Shown in pieces: positions 1 through 9,614 of a stretch of DNA of 16,804 bases (positions within the stretch are counted from its first letter, which is position 1; each line of letters opens with the position of its first letter). The notes beneath the pieces are model-generated. The model did no database searches. It had not been told where the DNA came from and worked only from the letters and a program-made list of their open reading frames with translations. A program made the position numbers and the translations under genes. The stretch is from NCBI GenBank assembly GCA_028565635.1, contig JAOXYB010022781.1, forward strand, positions 1-16,804, written 5' to 3'. This DNA is from Phoronis ovalis (lineage: Eukaryota > Phoronida > Phoronidae).

Positions 1-171
1 TGTCATTCATACTATTTGATTTCTCTAAGTTGCTGAGTAACTTGGTATTAAGTTGACTTGCTGCTATGTGTGCTTTTTATTTTATTTTCTTGTTTAGGGA
101 TCTTCTCTTTTCCTACTAGTTTGTGAAAATCAAGAAAGGTATTTTTCAAGAATCACTGCCCAAAAAATGAC

Positions 172-275
172 AGCCCCCCCCTTTCGTGGTGCTCAAAAAT
201 TCATGACCCCCCCCTTTTGCCTGGCACAAAAATTTGTGACCCCCCCCCTGTTTGCACCAACCCCCCCCCTGTGGT
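172..275. repeat. Poly-C tract repeat with 33-base period
   Basis: Four runs of 8-9 cytosines begin at 174, 207, 240 and 261. The first three are spaced exactly 33 bases apart and the last 21. Between runs, similar AT-containing spacers recur (GCTCAAAAATTCATGA; GCACAAAAATTTGTGA). On the minus strand the units read as short glycine-rich peptides interrupted by a stop. This looks like the edge of an interspersed or satellite-like repeat. Confidence 0.75.
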
Positions 276-466
276 AATTTCTGACCAGTCCCTTAACTTA
301 ACTAAAAGCAAAGAAGTGTAAACTTTTACATGTCTTTATAGCTATGCTTTTAAGATTATCAATCCAAAAGTTATGAGATTAAAACTTGTTCTTACAATCT
401 GATCAGCAGCCATTTTGGGAAACGTTTAAATTTAATTTTCAAGAAAATAAAAGTCTGTATGCGTAC

Positions 467-502
467 GTGTGTGTGTGTGTGTATGGGTGAATGCATGCAT
501 GC
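467..502. repeat. (GT)8 microsatellite and (ATGC)3
   Basis: Eight GT units at 467-482 are followed at 491-502 by three ATGC units. Alternating purine-pyrimidine tracts of this kind can adopt Z-DNA, but here they are most simply an ordinary microsatellite. Confidence 0.9.
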
Positions 503-1550
503 GGGTAAAGATTATTAATGCAAAGTTTCTAATTGGTATGTGAAAAGGCAGTTTTGTTAGACATATTTTTTTTAATGATTTTAAAAACACAATTTTTCTC
601 CAAAAAAAGTATCTAATCAGTGAAATCAAATCACATAACCACATGACTTGAAAAGCTTAGACAGTTTTTTTTACAATATGCACAAAAAGATAAACAACAA
701 TAACCTAGCTACAAAACACTTAAGCTGTAAGCAACATAGGATTGCAGCATATTGTGGGCATCAGAAGTGTGACAACTGGGAATTAAGCAGTGTATTAATG
801 ATGTCAAAAATGTGTTTTTACAATGCTATTAGTTACCGAGTTGTATCTTACCAGAGACAACCCTCCAACAGGAATAAGCCGGAATGAGACCATTTTTTGT
901 CCTAGGATAGAGCATAAAGTATTTGAGTGATCTACTGAAGCATTGGTGCATCATATCTGTTGCAATTTTCTACATGCAGACAGAAATATCCAACCATTGG
1001 TTTACAGAATTCTTCACTTTAAGGCAGTTCAGCCTGACATGTCGTGATGCCATAAAACTAATCTTCTATGAAGTCGCAGGAAAACCACAAAAACCTATTT
1101 AGTTAGCAAATAATGTTATCTATAGACAATGGTATACCTGGCTCTACTCCAAGTAAAAATCCAACAGACAGAAAGTTAATGAGCTGTCTGCAACGAAAAT
1201 GGACATAATATTTCTCTGTAAAGAACTCTGATAATAAAGCAGACAAAACTAGGCTGACATATGTGTGCAACAACAAAAACAGACAAAAGATGTATTAATT
1301 AAGCTATCCTGATATTAATTATAGATGAGTAACCAATGTCACCTAATATCGTAAACTTTCTTATCTAGTCATGATCCGAGCAATGGTCATGACAGAAGCA
1401 GACAGACTGACATTTACTAGCTCTATTCTTAGTACATTAGATTTTCACTATGAATGGTATATGAACATATTTTCTTAAATGAATCTTCTATTTTATACCA
1501 AAATTTTACTAAATGCCAAATCTTCTTTGAGAGAAAACAGCCCAAAGAAG

Positions 1551-1627
1551 AGTAAGCACCATCTAATATGCTATCTGGTGTCAACATGTTTTGTTGTTGC
1601 CAGGTAGCATTTTAGATGGCGCTTACT
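1551..1627 (+). ncRNA. 77-nt hairpin, candidate microRNA precursor or foldback element
   Basis: The arms 1551-1578 and 1600-1627 are reverse complements over 28 positions with only three differences. As RNA on the plus strand one of these is a G-U wobble, leaving one A·C and one U·U mismatch. The 21-base loop can pair further (CAACA with TGTTG). Arm length, mismatch number and loop size fit an animal pre-miRNA. The 5' arm contains AAGCACCATCTAATATGCT, which shares AGCACCATCT with positions 2-11 of miR-29. However, miR-29 matures from the 3' arm, so homology is doubtful. A small inverted-repeat transposon would look the same. Confidence 0.4.
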
Positions 1628-2649
1628 ATCCAGCCAGTTACACAAGTGATATTAGAACATTTGCAAATTTTAAAACAATTAAAGTTTAGTGGATGTATGA
1701 CTTATAAGTTTAGTTATATCTAATTATGCACTGGCTATAGGATTGACTATCAACTAATGAAAGAATGTAACTGAGCACACATAACACAAGAATTCCATGC
1801 TGTATAGAATCTGAAGACTATTTCCTTGGTTCTAAAAATCCAGACTTGTGGCTCATATTAATTCTACCAGTTTCCACCAGAGGCAATAAATCTTATTTTA
1901 TGTTTAAATGATAAAATGCAAAGACAGCATTCATTAAATCTGATCACCACACCATGCATGACTCACCACAGCCTTATCTACAAGATACCCATCAGGTGGC
2001 GCACCTATACAGTGCAATTGATATATGAATACATTCGGTCTTCCCAAAAAAATATGCTCTGTAAACGTTGCAGAGCTTTCTGGCAGGAGACATCACCTGG
2101 TATGCAATCATATACTGAACATAGCAGTGCATGCTATTATGTAATGTCATAATTACTTATCAATTCTTGACAAGCTTTTGTTCTTATCATTGATTTAATC
2201 CATAATGTTTTCTATTTTTTATCGTCCCTTTGAAAAATTTTATAAAACGTTCCCGCATTCAGTCAAATCCAGACTATAGCTGTTTTTTATTCCCAGTTCA
2301 ACCTTATTACCAGCATTTATATTTTCTAGCGAAATGATCATCAGTGTGAAAACTACAGACATGTACAGATAACGTGAAGTAGATTTTAAATAGATGAATT
2401 TTCAATTACCTAAAAACTAACTTTTGCTTGTTTGTGATCTCAAACTAGATAAATTGATTGGTTTGCCAAACAGCAAATCTAAATAAAAACGAGTTTTGCA
2501 ATATAAATCAAAATCATTCACGGCTCTTCCTACTCTTTCCTCCAGCATTGTTGGCAGAGTGGTCGCATTCTCATCTATATAAAAAATCTACTATTTTTAA
2601 TAGTTGTCAGAATGAGAAAATAAGAAAAGCTTTAAAATTGGCATAACAC
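1628..2649. other. Intergenic region left of SAE1, part 2
   Basis: No gene was found; open frames of 60-80 codons here show no conserved motif. A CTCF-like sequence, CCATCAGGTGGCGC, lies at 1989-2002. A tRNA box A-like word (TGGCAGAGTGG, 2552-2562) has no matching box B. Confidence 0.6.
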
Positions 2650-2670
2650 AGGAATTCTTAGCATATATGA

Positions 2671-2676
2671 TTTATT
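2671..2676 (-). terminator. SAE1 polyadenylation signal
   Basis: A canonical AATAAA on the minus strand begins 74 bases after the SAE1 stop codon, implying a 3' UTR of roughly 100 nt. No other hexamer lies closer to the stop. Cleavage would fall near 2645-2660. Confidence 0.6.
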
Positions 2677-2749
2677 TAGTACAAAAAATAACAAATGACA
2701 GAAAATACACAGGAAAATTACCAATTGCTTTTTTCTTACTAGTATAGTA

Positions 2750-2839
2750 TCACACTCCAAAACAATCAACCATTCCTGTACCATCAATGCCGCTGTACAG
2801 AAAGAAATTGTTGTGGGGAGCATCTTTCTGAGAAACAGC
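2750..2839 (-). CDS. SAE1: SAE1 exon 9 (stop codon)
   Basis: Encodes the last 29 residues, starting AVSQKDAPHNNFFLYSGIDG and ending VDCFGV before TGA. It matches the human terminal segment in length and pattern. The acceptor is TTATTCCAG. Confidence 0.94.
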   Translation of the reverse strand, partial: AVSQKDAPHNNFFLYSGIDGTGMVDCFGV

Positions 2840-5800
2840 CTGGAATAAAAAGCAAACCCAGTGCTACAGACTGTTCCATCAACAACAAATAATTAATTTT
2901 TCTAAGACCCCAATTTCAACCTTATGATAAGCTGCTTGTAGCTTCAGTGCATATTTAATTATACTAATGTAAGGCCTGTTTTACAATTTTGTTCTTCCCA
3001 AAATTATATGAAGAATTCAATTATTTATCCCTATTCGAACACATAACAAGCACTTAAATATGCACTGTTATCATTAATTTATAAAGATTGAATAGCTTAC
3101 AAGACATGGACTTCAGTACACAGGTAGATGGCATAGACCAATTCCAGTATTCTATAACAGAATTGCTTCTAACATATCAATGTGCAATTTATCAAGAACA
3201 AGCATAAAATATAGTAAAACACACAAGAACATACTTTTATAATTTCTTGTCCAAGCACTCCACCAACAATTGCACAGGCAGGTCCCAACTCAGAAAAAGT
3301 ATACCTTTAATGAAAAAAAAAACCCAGTAAGTTATGTAATTCAATAAAGCGTACATCCAATCAGGTTCCAGGGAGGGCTATTTTGCTCCTCAGCATGTTT
3401 TGAGTGGGCGGGGGCACTCAGTAGGAGACTTCCAGATCCGATATAGAATGCTTTTCTGTACTAATGGGTAAAATAAAATATACCTGCCTAAATGCAGAAA
3501 AGGCCCTAAAACCGAGCATAGAAGGCAGTATCCTAAAAGTTGTAGACTGCATTAGTAGTTTTGGACCCCTGGAATCCCATAAAATGAGGGGTTGTAACTG
3601 ACATTAAATTTATAAACTACAAATGGAACCTCACAGCAGATTATGTTGTCAAATAAAAATTAAATCTCCTATTAAACAAACAAATTAGAAAAAAAACATC
3701 TCATGCTTCATTAATTCAGAAAATAGCTGCTACTAGCAATACTTGTAGTATCGTACTTTCTTGCAATGCGTCAGCAATTTTTTATAAATACATATAATAC
3801 TACTACATCACAAAGTCATATTAACTGCCAATAAGAATGATCATGGGTCACCTAATAAGTATGAACATAGATCACCATAGTTACAGCAGTTTTTCTTTAT
3901 CTGATATCTATATATATAAATTATAACGTATCCAAATTCATGCACCTTCCAAATTCATCACTGATGTCAATTAGTTTGCTATCGCCATTTATTGAGCTAA
4001 GTAGCTTATTTTTGATCTCTTTAAGTTGATCTAGATCTTTATCATGTTCTTCTAAACACGGCCTGCGTCCATTTGCTGTTTCAAATTCTAAAAGTGCTGA
4101 AATAGCAAGCAACGCAAAAGGTATTAACAAAAGAAATAAAAAGAGACAGTTTAACAACTACTGTCTTTTCATCATCTATCAATTTTACTTTCAGACCAAC
4201 AGCCCTAGTTTCTCCAAACTGTCAGTGAGGTGTTTTAAAATGAACAAAAGTTTGGTGGATTGCATATCTTACTTCTTAGAAGACAAACATATAACTTTAA
4301 CTTAATTTGGAATCCAGTAAATACAATAGTACAATAAAGTCTTGGATCATGGAATTGTTTGTTTAGCCATATCGATCACAACAATTTATCTTGTGTTTAG
4401 CAAAAGAAAATATCAATGTAATTCTTGAAAAGCTGCATATTTATTAAGGGCTGCAAGCTCAAGACGCTGGTGCCATTAAATTTTGAATTTAACTTGTTTA
4501 AGTTTGTGGCATACTGTTTCATAGCTGGCTTATGTAGTATTGACCAGGAATACAGATGGTGGTGACATGAAGTCATCTGTGGCTGTTCTGGCCACTCAAG
4601 TATATTGAACAACAAACTGATTGGATCTGCTTTCCTAATTTATGGTTGCGATGTGCAGGGGTAATCCAAGCAAGCTTATTCTCCTGGTTATGCAAATACG
4701 GCTATCATATGTTCCACATACTACATATGATGCCATCATAACAATTTAAAAGAAGTTAAAGATAGTAATAATATTCTGCTATCTGACTGCTAATGGTTAT
4801 CTAGCAATTACAACATTTATGCTATGACCTCAAACGAAAGTCTCCTGATGCAAAGACATATTTGTATCAGGCCAGCTTGAATGATGATAAATGATATACA
4901 AATTATTTTAGTTAAAATGCCTTTACCTTTGATTATAAAATATGTCTTTGGAGTTCTTTTGAGTGATTTCTTGTATTTATCATTGTTAAAGTCAACGTTC
5001 AGAGCACCTTTTAGTCGTGTAAAATTACAAGTCTGCAAATAAATACAACATCAAAATTGGATTTAACGTAACAAATCAACTGTTTTCTTGATGTTTGGCC
5101 ATAACATAATACTCATAGTATGCTATATATTATGTTGTACATGCTTGAAAGTTATTCTACCCTCTAGCAAATTATTAACCCCCAGCATACCTCATAATGT
5201 TATTAATGGTTAGTAGAGCGAAATAGCTGGAAAAAAAGATATCTTAGTATCCCAGGCACACTATCAAATGAGACACTAGTTATCAAATATTTTCACCTTG
5301 AGGTATCCCCTATCAATGCAAAACAACATGGACTCCCCAAGGAAAATGATGTTTCGTCTCGAAATTTAATTGTTCAAGTCTAGCAAATTCGCGATTGAAC
5401 TTAATCTCAATGCTAAAAGGTTGAAGGAATTATAATCTGTGATCATTTTTGTTTGTTTCTCTCCATGGTATTTTCTACTTATTGTGATTTTACTATGCTG
5501 CACATGTAATTCTCTCATTATTTGAATGATACAGCTAATCATAACAATTATCTAAGATTTCAATGAAAGTTCACATTGTTGATGCAAAGCTATCGCCACT
5601 TTCTCAATTGTTTGAATGGCAGAGTAATTTTGAAATGTTTAAAGAAAAGAATGAAATGTGAAAGCTTTTGTAGTACCCTCATTCTTTCCAGTTCTCTTGT
5701 AATATTGGTAGTACAGGTTGATTATGGCTCCAGCATTCTACCACTATGCAGTCAGCACTACTTACTTGTAGTTACCACATTTATGCTGATACTTGTATTA

Positions 5801-8800
5801 ATAAACTTATATAATAAGCAATTTGCATTTATTATTGGCTCAAAATGAAACAAATTAATTCCACAATTCAAAGAGGTCGCCTACAATTGATTATGTATTT
5901 TGCCACCTGGTGGTGCATAAAAATAGCTTATTAAATTATTATTCACCACTAATATTGAACATGGATCGGAAATTTGGGGTTTTCACATAGGAAATGATAT
6001 TGAAGCTTTACATAGTAAATTTTGTAAATTTTTATTACACCTGGTTATTACACCAAATGTAGCAGCCAGAGGTGAATTAGGACGAACTGCTTTGAGATTG
6101 CAACGATTGGTGAAAACTGTCAAGAATTGGAGGAAATTATTAAAAGCTGAAGATGACAGATATATAAAACATTGCTATGTTGTCCAATATAAAATGACAG
6201 AAAGCAACAAAGACTTTTTGGGCTCTCAATGTAAAGAAATTGTTGTATTCTTACGGTTTCGGTATTGTATGGATGAATCATGGAGTAAATAATGAAAATG
6301 TGTTTATAAAGGAATTTAAGCAACGTCTTGATCTTGACAGTCAAATGTGGCTTGCAAGTCTGACTGTTTATAGTAAGTTAGATGTGTACAGATTATATAT
6401 ATTAAATAAATTAGTATTAGAGGCTTATGTGACACAGATCAACAAGCTTATTTTCAGAACTGTGCTAGCTAGATTTAGATGTTCAAATCATCAACTGATG
6501 ATAGGAAAAGGGAAGATAGTTTGTGTTCTTGTTGTAATACAATAAGAATTATAACTAAGTATATTCTGTTAGCGGGAAAAGAAAGACAGTGTTTTCTAGT
6601 AACGATACAGCAAGAATGATTGTATATAAGACCTAGAAAATTTATTTGAATGTTGTGTTGTAAAGTTATTTCTTTGTACTATATAAGAAATGATGTCACT
6701 GTTAATTTTTGTTATTATTGTAATAGGGACCCGTGGCCTATTTACATAAGAATAAACTAAATAATATTGTATTAAATAATACTTAAAAATATATTACTGT
6801 TTTACCTTTTTTACCACAACTGTTTCTACATCTTCCGTCTTCTTTCTTTTAGCACTGGGTTCTCCCGAAGCGTCTTGAGTGTTGCTTGGCTTCAGAACTT
6901 CCCTAAAGAGCAAATTGATAATGATTACCAATTAAGACCTATTTCAGTTCTACCTAAAATTTGTCAAATTGACACCTAAACTTGTTTTTCATTTGCCTAA
7001 ATTGTTTTACATAGACCTAATTTGTCAGACCTATGCCCATCAGGTCATCTCGCCAGAACAATTTACCAGAAGTACTGCATTGTTGTTCATTCGGGAATTT
7101 CGGTACATCTGGGTTCTTTATCCATAAGTTGAAGATCAGTGAAGCTCTGATAAACTTAGAAGTTAGGAAGTGCTTCTGGAAATTGTGCTGCCAAGAAAAG
7201 CCCATATGTGCATCTAATTGGGTCCATGTAAACGATTTAGGGGAATGAATGATGGTTTAGGTTCCTATCGGTAGATGTTAGGGAGGCCAATGTTGAATCT
7301 TTAAAAGTATCTGATACCACCATCTCATGTCACCAGAACACGGCAGGTTCAAGCATTTTGAGTAATGTCACTTTGCTTACATATAACAAAACTGTTTTGG
7401 CAAGAAAGTTAAACACATCAATGTCAATCAAATTAATATTAAAGTAAAGACCACTGGTACAATGCATCATCAACTGCGGCTAAAACCTTGAAACTATTAC
7501 GTTCCACATATATTATGTTCTTCATATGGTTTGCTTAGTTCGTGTTATATATAAAATAATTGACATTTTCATCAATGTTCAAGTGAATACTTTTTGGTTC
7601 AATGTCTACTGACATAATTGTGCACTCACACAGCATAATGATGTTCATTCAAATCAGCGAACAAAAAACCAAACCAACCAAACACATCTCCAGCAAAATA
7701 CATAATATTGTTCTGATGACATATTTCATTTATTCTAATCATTTGTTCCTGACTGCATCTTGTAACGCATATAACATCAAAATGTAAAAAGAAATTATCA
7801 GGTTTGTCGCTAACATTTCCTTTGTCTGCACGAACTTCTACCATGGAGTTCAGTTTTTGTGTATTTTCCAGTGAGCTCATAGCCCTCTGAAACAGATTAA
7901 CATAGTATGAATCTTGTTATTGAGAAATAGTTTCAGACTAAGTTAAAGGGCCGTAACATTTAAATAAAAAAATATTAACAACCAGTTAATTTTCCTCGCA
8001 TAATAAAAATACAAGTTTTATGAAATTTTAACCACTATGTTATTATACGGTTGTGTTCTTAAACCAATGTGTAAAACAGACAAAAAATTTAAATTTTAAT
8101 GGCATTTCTGAAATAGCAATTTTAGATACAAACACTATGTCACTATAAAACACTTTGTCACTATAAAAGGAATTATTGGATACTTAACTTCTTGAAATGA
8201 TCTGCCATAATATTTGTTAGCCTATCATAGAGTTTTTCTGACCCTGTGTGTCCATGCATGTGTACCCTATCCATCAGTGTCAGCTTCAGGCTTGCAACAA
8301 GACAAAGGAATCTCTCAAGCCACATAAGAAAATGCCAAAAATGCCAAAAAACAGTTTCTTAGCTTCACTTACATTTTTTCCTAGGTCTTTTCTTGAAACC
8401 AGAAAATTAGATGAAAAATCTTCCTTAGTTACCTAAATTGAAAGCATTATCAAGACTGAAATACTGGAAATATTATTTAAATTTTAAGTAACACAGACAG
8501 TAGACAAAACACTCGTAAGCATAAGCAATCATCTTCTAACATTGTTCACAAATTAATTTAAATTACCATATGTATCTGAATAATGAACATCCTTTGGACA
8601 AAAGCCACTTTTAAAAAGTTTTTATATAGGCCATACAAAAAATTAAAACATCAAAGTTCCTTTGGACAAATGACGGATTCCATTTTAATGGCAGGAATTA
8701 ACTTTTAATATTTCAAAGTGTACTAAATACGTTTTACTGTAATTCCATACCTCAGAGTGGTCCAGGAAAGTGAGAGAATTAACGCCTGATAAAACAACAT

Positions 8801-9419
8801 TCTTTGCAACTTCAGCTGAGAGTCCTCCTACACCAATAAGCAATACACGAGAAGCACGTAATCTACAAGAAAGATTGTCACAGGAATGTGTACTGCACAC
8901 CTGTAGACTGTTTTCAACAGAATTTATTACGTGAAAAATGATTCTATTTAAATGCATGATTTGTTAATTGAAATGCAGAAACATTAAACACAAGACGTAC
9001 TTTATCCCCATCAGCTTCGTAGCCGTGACAATATAAGTCCATCCCCGGATCATCCTTTTGCTAGGACAAGTGTATTTAAATATCCGACAGGTGTCGCCAG
9101 ATATAAGCTTAAAATATCTGGGATCAGCGTACATATTACAACTCGGCTGCGAGGCAATACAGAATCGTATATTATGCTCCATTTATATTTACTATACAGT
9201 AGTGATTCAATCGGAGTGGGTTCCACTCAGACCGACAGACACTGATTGATTATTTGTGTCGAATTGTGATCTAGACCAGACTAGGCACTAGGGCATGAGA
9301 AGTTGTTTTATTCTCGGGTAGTTTTACCTTCTTTGAGCATCTAAACCCCATAGTCTGATTTGTCTGTCATACAGGGCAGCTTCGTCCTCACTTATATTCT
9401 CAGCTTTATGTTCAGCCAT
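2750..9419 (-). CDS. SAE1: SUMO-activating enzyme subunit 1 (SAE1/AOS1), complete, nine exons
   Basis: SAE1 pairs with UBA2 to form the SUMO E1, which adenylates the SUMO C-terminus before thioester transfer to the UBA2 cysteine. Coding exons, in transcription order, are 9419-9328, 8862-8751, 8432-8373, 7886-7630, 6902-6806, 5032-4927, 4096-3946, 3304-3235 and 2839-2750. They total 1035 nt and give 344 residues plus TGA, against about 346 in human. All junctions are GT-AG and all phases agree. The N-terminus has YDRQIRLWG (residues 17-25), which carries the conserved arginine that E1 enzymes use in ATP binding. A ThiF/Rossmann nucleotide-binding loop GVGGL follows at 41-45, then LDH at 64-66 and GDVFG at 154-158. 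A charged linker with a KRKK nuclear-localisation-like patch lies at 192-195. The second half of the fold ends with IVGGVLGQEIIKA (304-316) and NNFFLYSGIDGTG (325-337). As in the family, no catalytic cysteine domain is present. It diverges from SRP14 across a 195 bp interval. Confidence 0.96.
2840..3945 (-). other. SAE1 introns 8 and 7
   Basis: Intron 8 (2840-3234) is featureless AT-rich DNA. Intron 7 (3305-3945) has a GC-richer patch at 3360-3430 that includes a GC-box-like TGGGCGGGG (3405-3413). It also has an imperfect inverted repeat around 3565-3592 (CCCCTGG...GAGGGG). Nothing coding was seen in either. Confidence 0.6.
3235..3304 (-). CDS. SAE1: SAE1 exon 8
   Basis: This 70 nt exon encodes YTFSELGPACAIVGGVLGQE followed by IIK. 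It is the conserved E1 helix that packs against the nucleotide site (family pattern: PVCAVVGGILAQEIVKA). The AG|G split completes Arg292. The donor is GTATGT. Confidence 0.94.
3946..4096 (-). CDS. SAE1: SAE1 exon 7
   Basis: Encodes residues 242-291 and part of 292. It begins ALLEFETANGRRP, the counterpart of human LLKFRTDKGRDP, and continues through a charged helical stretch to DISDEFGR. The acceptor is good (CTATTTCAG). The donor, GTGCAT, is the weakest in the gene but is the only one that restores frame with exon 8. Confidence 0.9.
4097..4926 (-). other. SAE1 intron 6
   Basis: 830 bases with no supportable gene or repeat family. A short palindromic stem, TCATATG...CATATGA, lies near 4705-4730. 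The 72-codon minus-strand frame at 4397-4615 has no recognisable motif. Confidence 0.6.
4927..5032 (-). CDS. SAE1: SAE1 exon 6
   Basis: Encodes residues 207-241 and one base of 242, beginning TCNFTRLKGALNVDF and ending LKRTPKTYFIIK. This aligns with the human segment before the helical crossover. The acceptor is TTTGCAG, the donor GTAAAG, and the phase is 1 at the end. Confidence 0.92.
5033..5942 (-). other. SAE1 intron 5, portion outside the LINE
   Basis: AT-rich, with no supportable gene. A 90-codon plus-strand frame at 5576-5848 is hydrophobic and low in complexity and is probably a chance frame. The LINE fragment occupies the rest of this intron up to the exon 5 donor. Confidence 0.6.
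5901..5913 (-). promoter_or_regulatory. CTCF-like motif in SAE1 intron 5
   Basis: On the minus strand this reads CCACCAGGTGGCA, a full match to the core CTCF consensus CCASYAGRKGGCR. It is largely palindromic, so it could also be a chance E-box-like sequence. It sits about 30 bases before the LINE fragment. Confidence 0.25.
5943..6783 (+). mobile_element. 5'-truncated non-LTR retrotransposon (LINE), decayed 3' part
   Basis: The three-frame reading gives the conserved C-terminal region of an animal LINE reverse transcriptase polyprotein. SPLILN and then GSEIWGFHIGNDIEALHSKF lead to TPNVAARGELGR and VKNWRKLL, then YGFGIVWMNHGVNNENVFIK with EFKQRLDLDSQMWLA, then FRTVLARFRCSNHQL. A cysteine cluster LCSCCNT at the end resembles the C-terminal zinc-binding region. 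Frame changes fall near 5960 (one base lost), 6240 (one base gained) and 6512. The 3' tail carries AATAAA at 6751-6756 and AT-rich simple sequence. The endonuclease and most of the polymerase are missing. It lies antisense inside SAE1 intron 5. The clade was not determined. Confidence 0.8.
6806..6902 (-). CDS. SAE1: SAE1 exon 5 (charged linker)
   Basis: Encodes residues 174-206, the hydrophilic linker between the two halves of the fold, including SAKRKKTEDVETVVVKK. The KRKK patch matches a basic, nuclear-localisation-like stretch in vertebrate SAE1. The donor is GTAAAA. The 3' end of a LINE fragment lies only about 20-30 bases beyond this donor. Confidence 0.9.
7630..7886 (-). CDS. SAE1: SAE1 exon 4 (largest exon)
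   Basis: Encodes residues 89-173 and part of 174. It starts RAMSSLENTQKLN and runs through FDVICVTRCSQEQ to YFAGDVFGWFGFLFADLNEH, the conserved end of the N-terminal half. The acceptor is CTGTTTCAG. I chose the GTGAGT donor two bases past GCT because it matches the consensus and keeps frame with exon 5. Confidence 0.95.
8132..8167. repeat. 18-bp tandem duplication in SAE1 intron 3
   Basis: ACACTATGTCACTATAAA is followed immediately by a copy with a single change (ACACTTTGTCACTATAAA). It is likely a local replication-slippage product. Confidence 0.8.
8373..8432 (-). CDS. SAE1: SAE1 exon 3
   Basis: This short 60 nt exon encodes VTKEDFSSNFLVSRKDLGKN, matching the family segment that follows the LDH motif. 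It is flanked by an ATTTAG acceptor and a consensus GTAAGT donor, in phase 0 at both ends. Confidence 0.93.
8751..8862 (-). CDS. SAE1: SAE1 exon 2 (nucleotide-binding loop)
   Basis: Encodes residues 32-68. It contains the first Rossmann strand and the glycine-rich loop, VLLIGVGGLSAEVAKN, followed by LTFLDHSE. The acceptor is TTCTTGTAG and the donor GTATGG. It ends in phase 0. Confidence 0.96.
9328..9419 (-). CDS. SAE1: SAE1 exon 1 (start codon)
   Basis: Encodes residues 1-31, from MAEHKAENISEDEAALYD through RQIRLWGLDAQRR. The start is the first ATG ahead of the conserved ISEDEAALYDRQIRLWG block and sits at the position expected from human SAE1. The exon ends in phase 2 at a GTAAAA donor. Confidence 0.95.
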
Positions 9420-9614
9420 CAGTCGCGCAGAAATTCACCAACAAAGAAATAAACAATGTAGAGTAGTTGTCTGTGCAAAACTATCGCCGACAAACGTGGT
9501 CTGTCTGTTAGTCCACAAAAGACCAGCAATTTCATTGGATGAATGTTTTAGTGTAATATTGTTTCCACTAATGGCACTGCGCGTAACAAATCAGTTCTAT
9601 TTCCGGTTACAAAG
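9420..9614. promoter_or_regulatory. Bidirectional promoter between SAE1 and SRP14
   Basis: Only 195 bases separate the two start codons, so both transcription starts must lie here unless untranslated exons exist elsewhere. The interval has CpG clusters near 9422-9430 and 9581-9593 that stand out against the AT-rich surroundings. It also has an inverted CCAAT box (ATTGG, 9534-9538) and an ETS-like TTCCGG at 9601-9606, just upstream of the SRP14 ATG. No TATA box is obvious. The SRP14 start has a strong context (A at -3, G at +4); the SAE1 start has only the +4 G. The roles of these elements are inferred from typical housekeeping promoters. Confidence 0.75.

Larger units (their letters stand above)
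1..1550. other. Intergenic region left of SAE1, part 1
   Basis: No supportable gene. Apart from the C-tract and GT repeats it is AT-rich unique-looking sequence. One exon-like stretch at 98-138 has a good TTCTTGTTTAG acceptor, an open 41-base frame and an AAG|GTATTT donor, but nothing confirms it. A small perfect inverted repeat (GTCATGA...TCATGAC) lies at 1368-1393. GCAGACA words recur near 976, 1240 and 1398. Confidence 0.6.
6903..9327 (-). other. SAE1 introns 4 to 1
   Basis: Intron 4 (6903-7629), intron 3 (7887-8372), intron 2 (8433-8750) and intron 1 (8863-9327) hold only short frames without conserved motifs. Sense and antisense frames overlapping at 7017-7248 cancel each other as evidence. 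The 18-bp tandem duplication in intron 3 is the only structured element I found. Confidence 0.6.

Noticed and set aside
648-887. 79-codon plus-strand frame in the left intergenic region
   Set aside because: It starts at a non-ATG codon, lacks motifs and has no splice sites that would extend it.
2552-2562. tRNA box A-like TGGCAGAGTGG, suggesting a tRNA or tRNA-derived SINE
   Set aside because: No box B (GGTTCGANNCC) lies within the usual distance and no cloverleaf can be folded.
3405-3413. GC box (TGGGCGGGG) as an alternative promoter inside SAE1 intron 7
   Set aside because: A single site in a short GC patch with no first exon or CpG cluster nearby.
5576-5848. 90-codon plus-strand frame in SAE1 intron 5
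   Set aside because: It is a hydrophobic, low-complexity composition typical of AT-rich noncoding DNA, with no family resemblance.
7017-7248. Mirror-image sense and antisense frames in SAE1 intron 4
   Set aside because: Both strands are equally open over the same bases, with no motif and no splice support.
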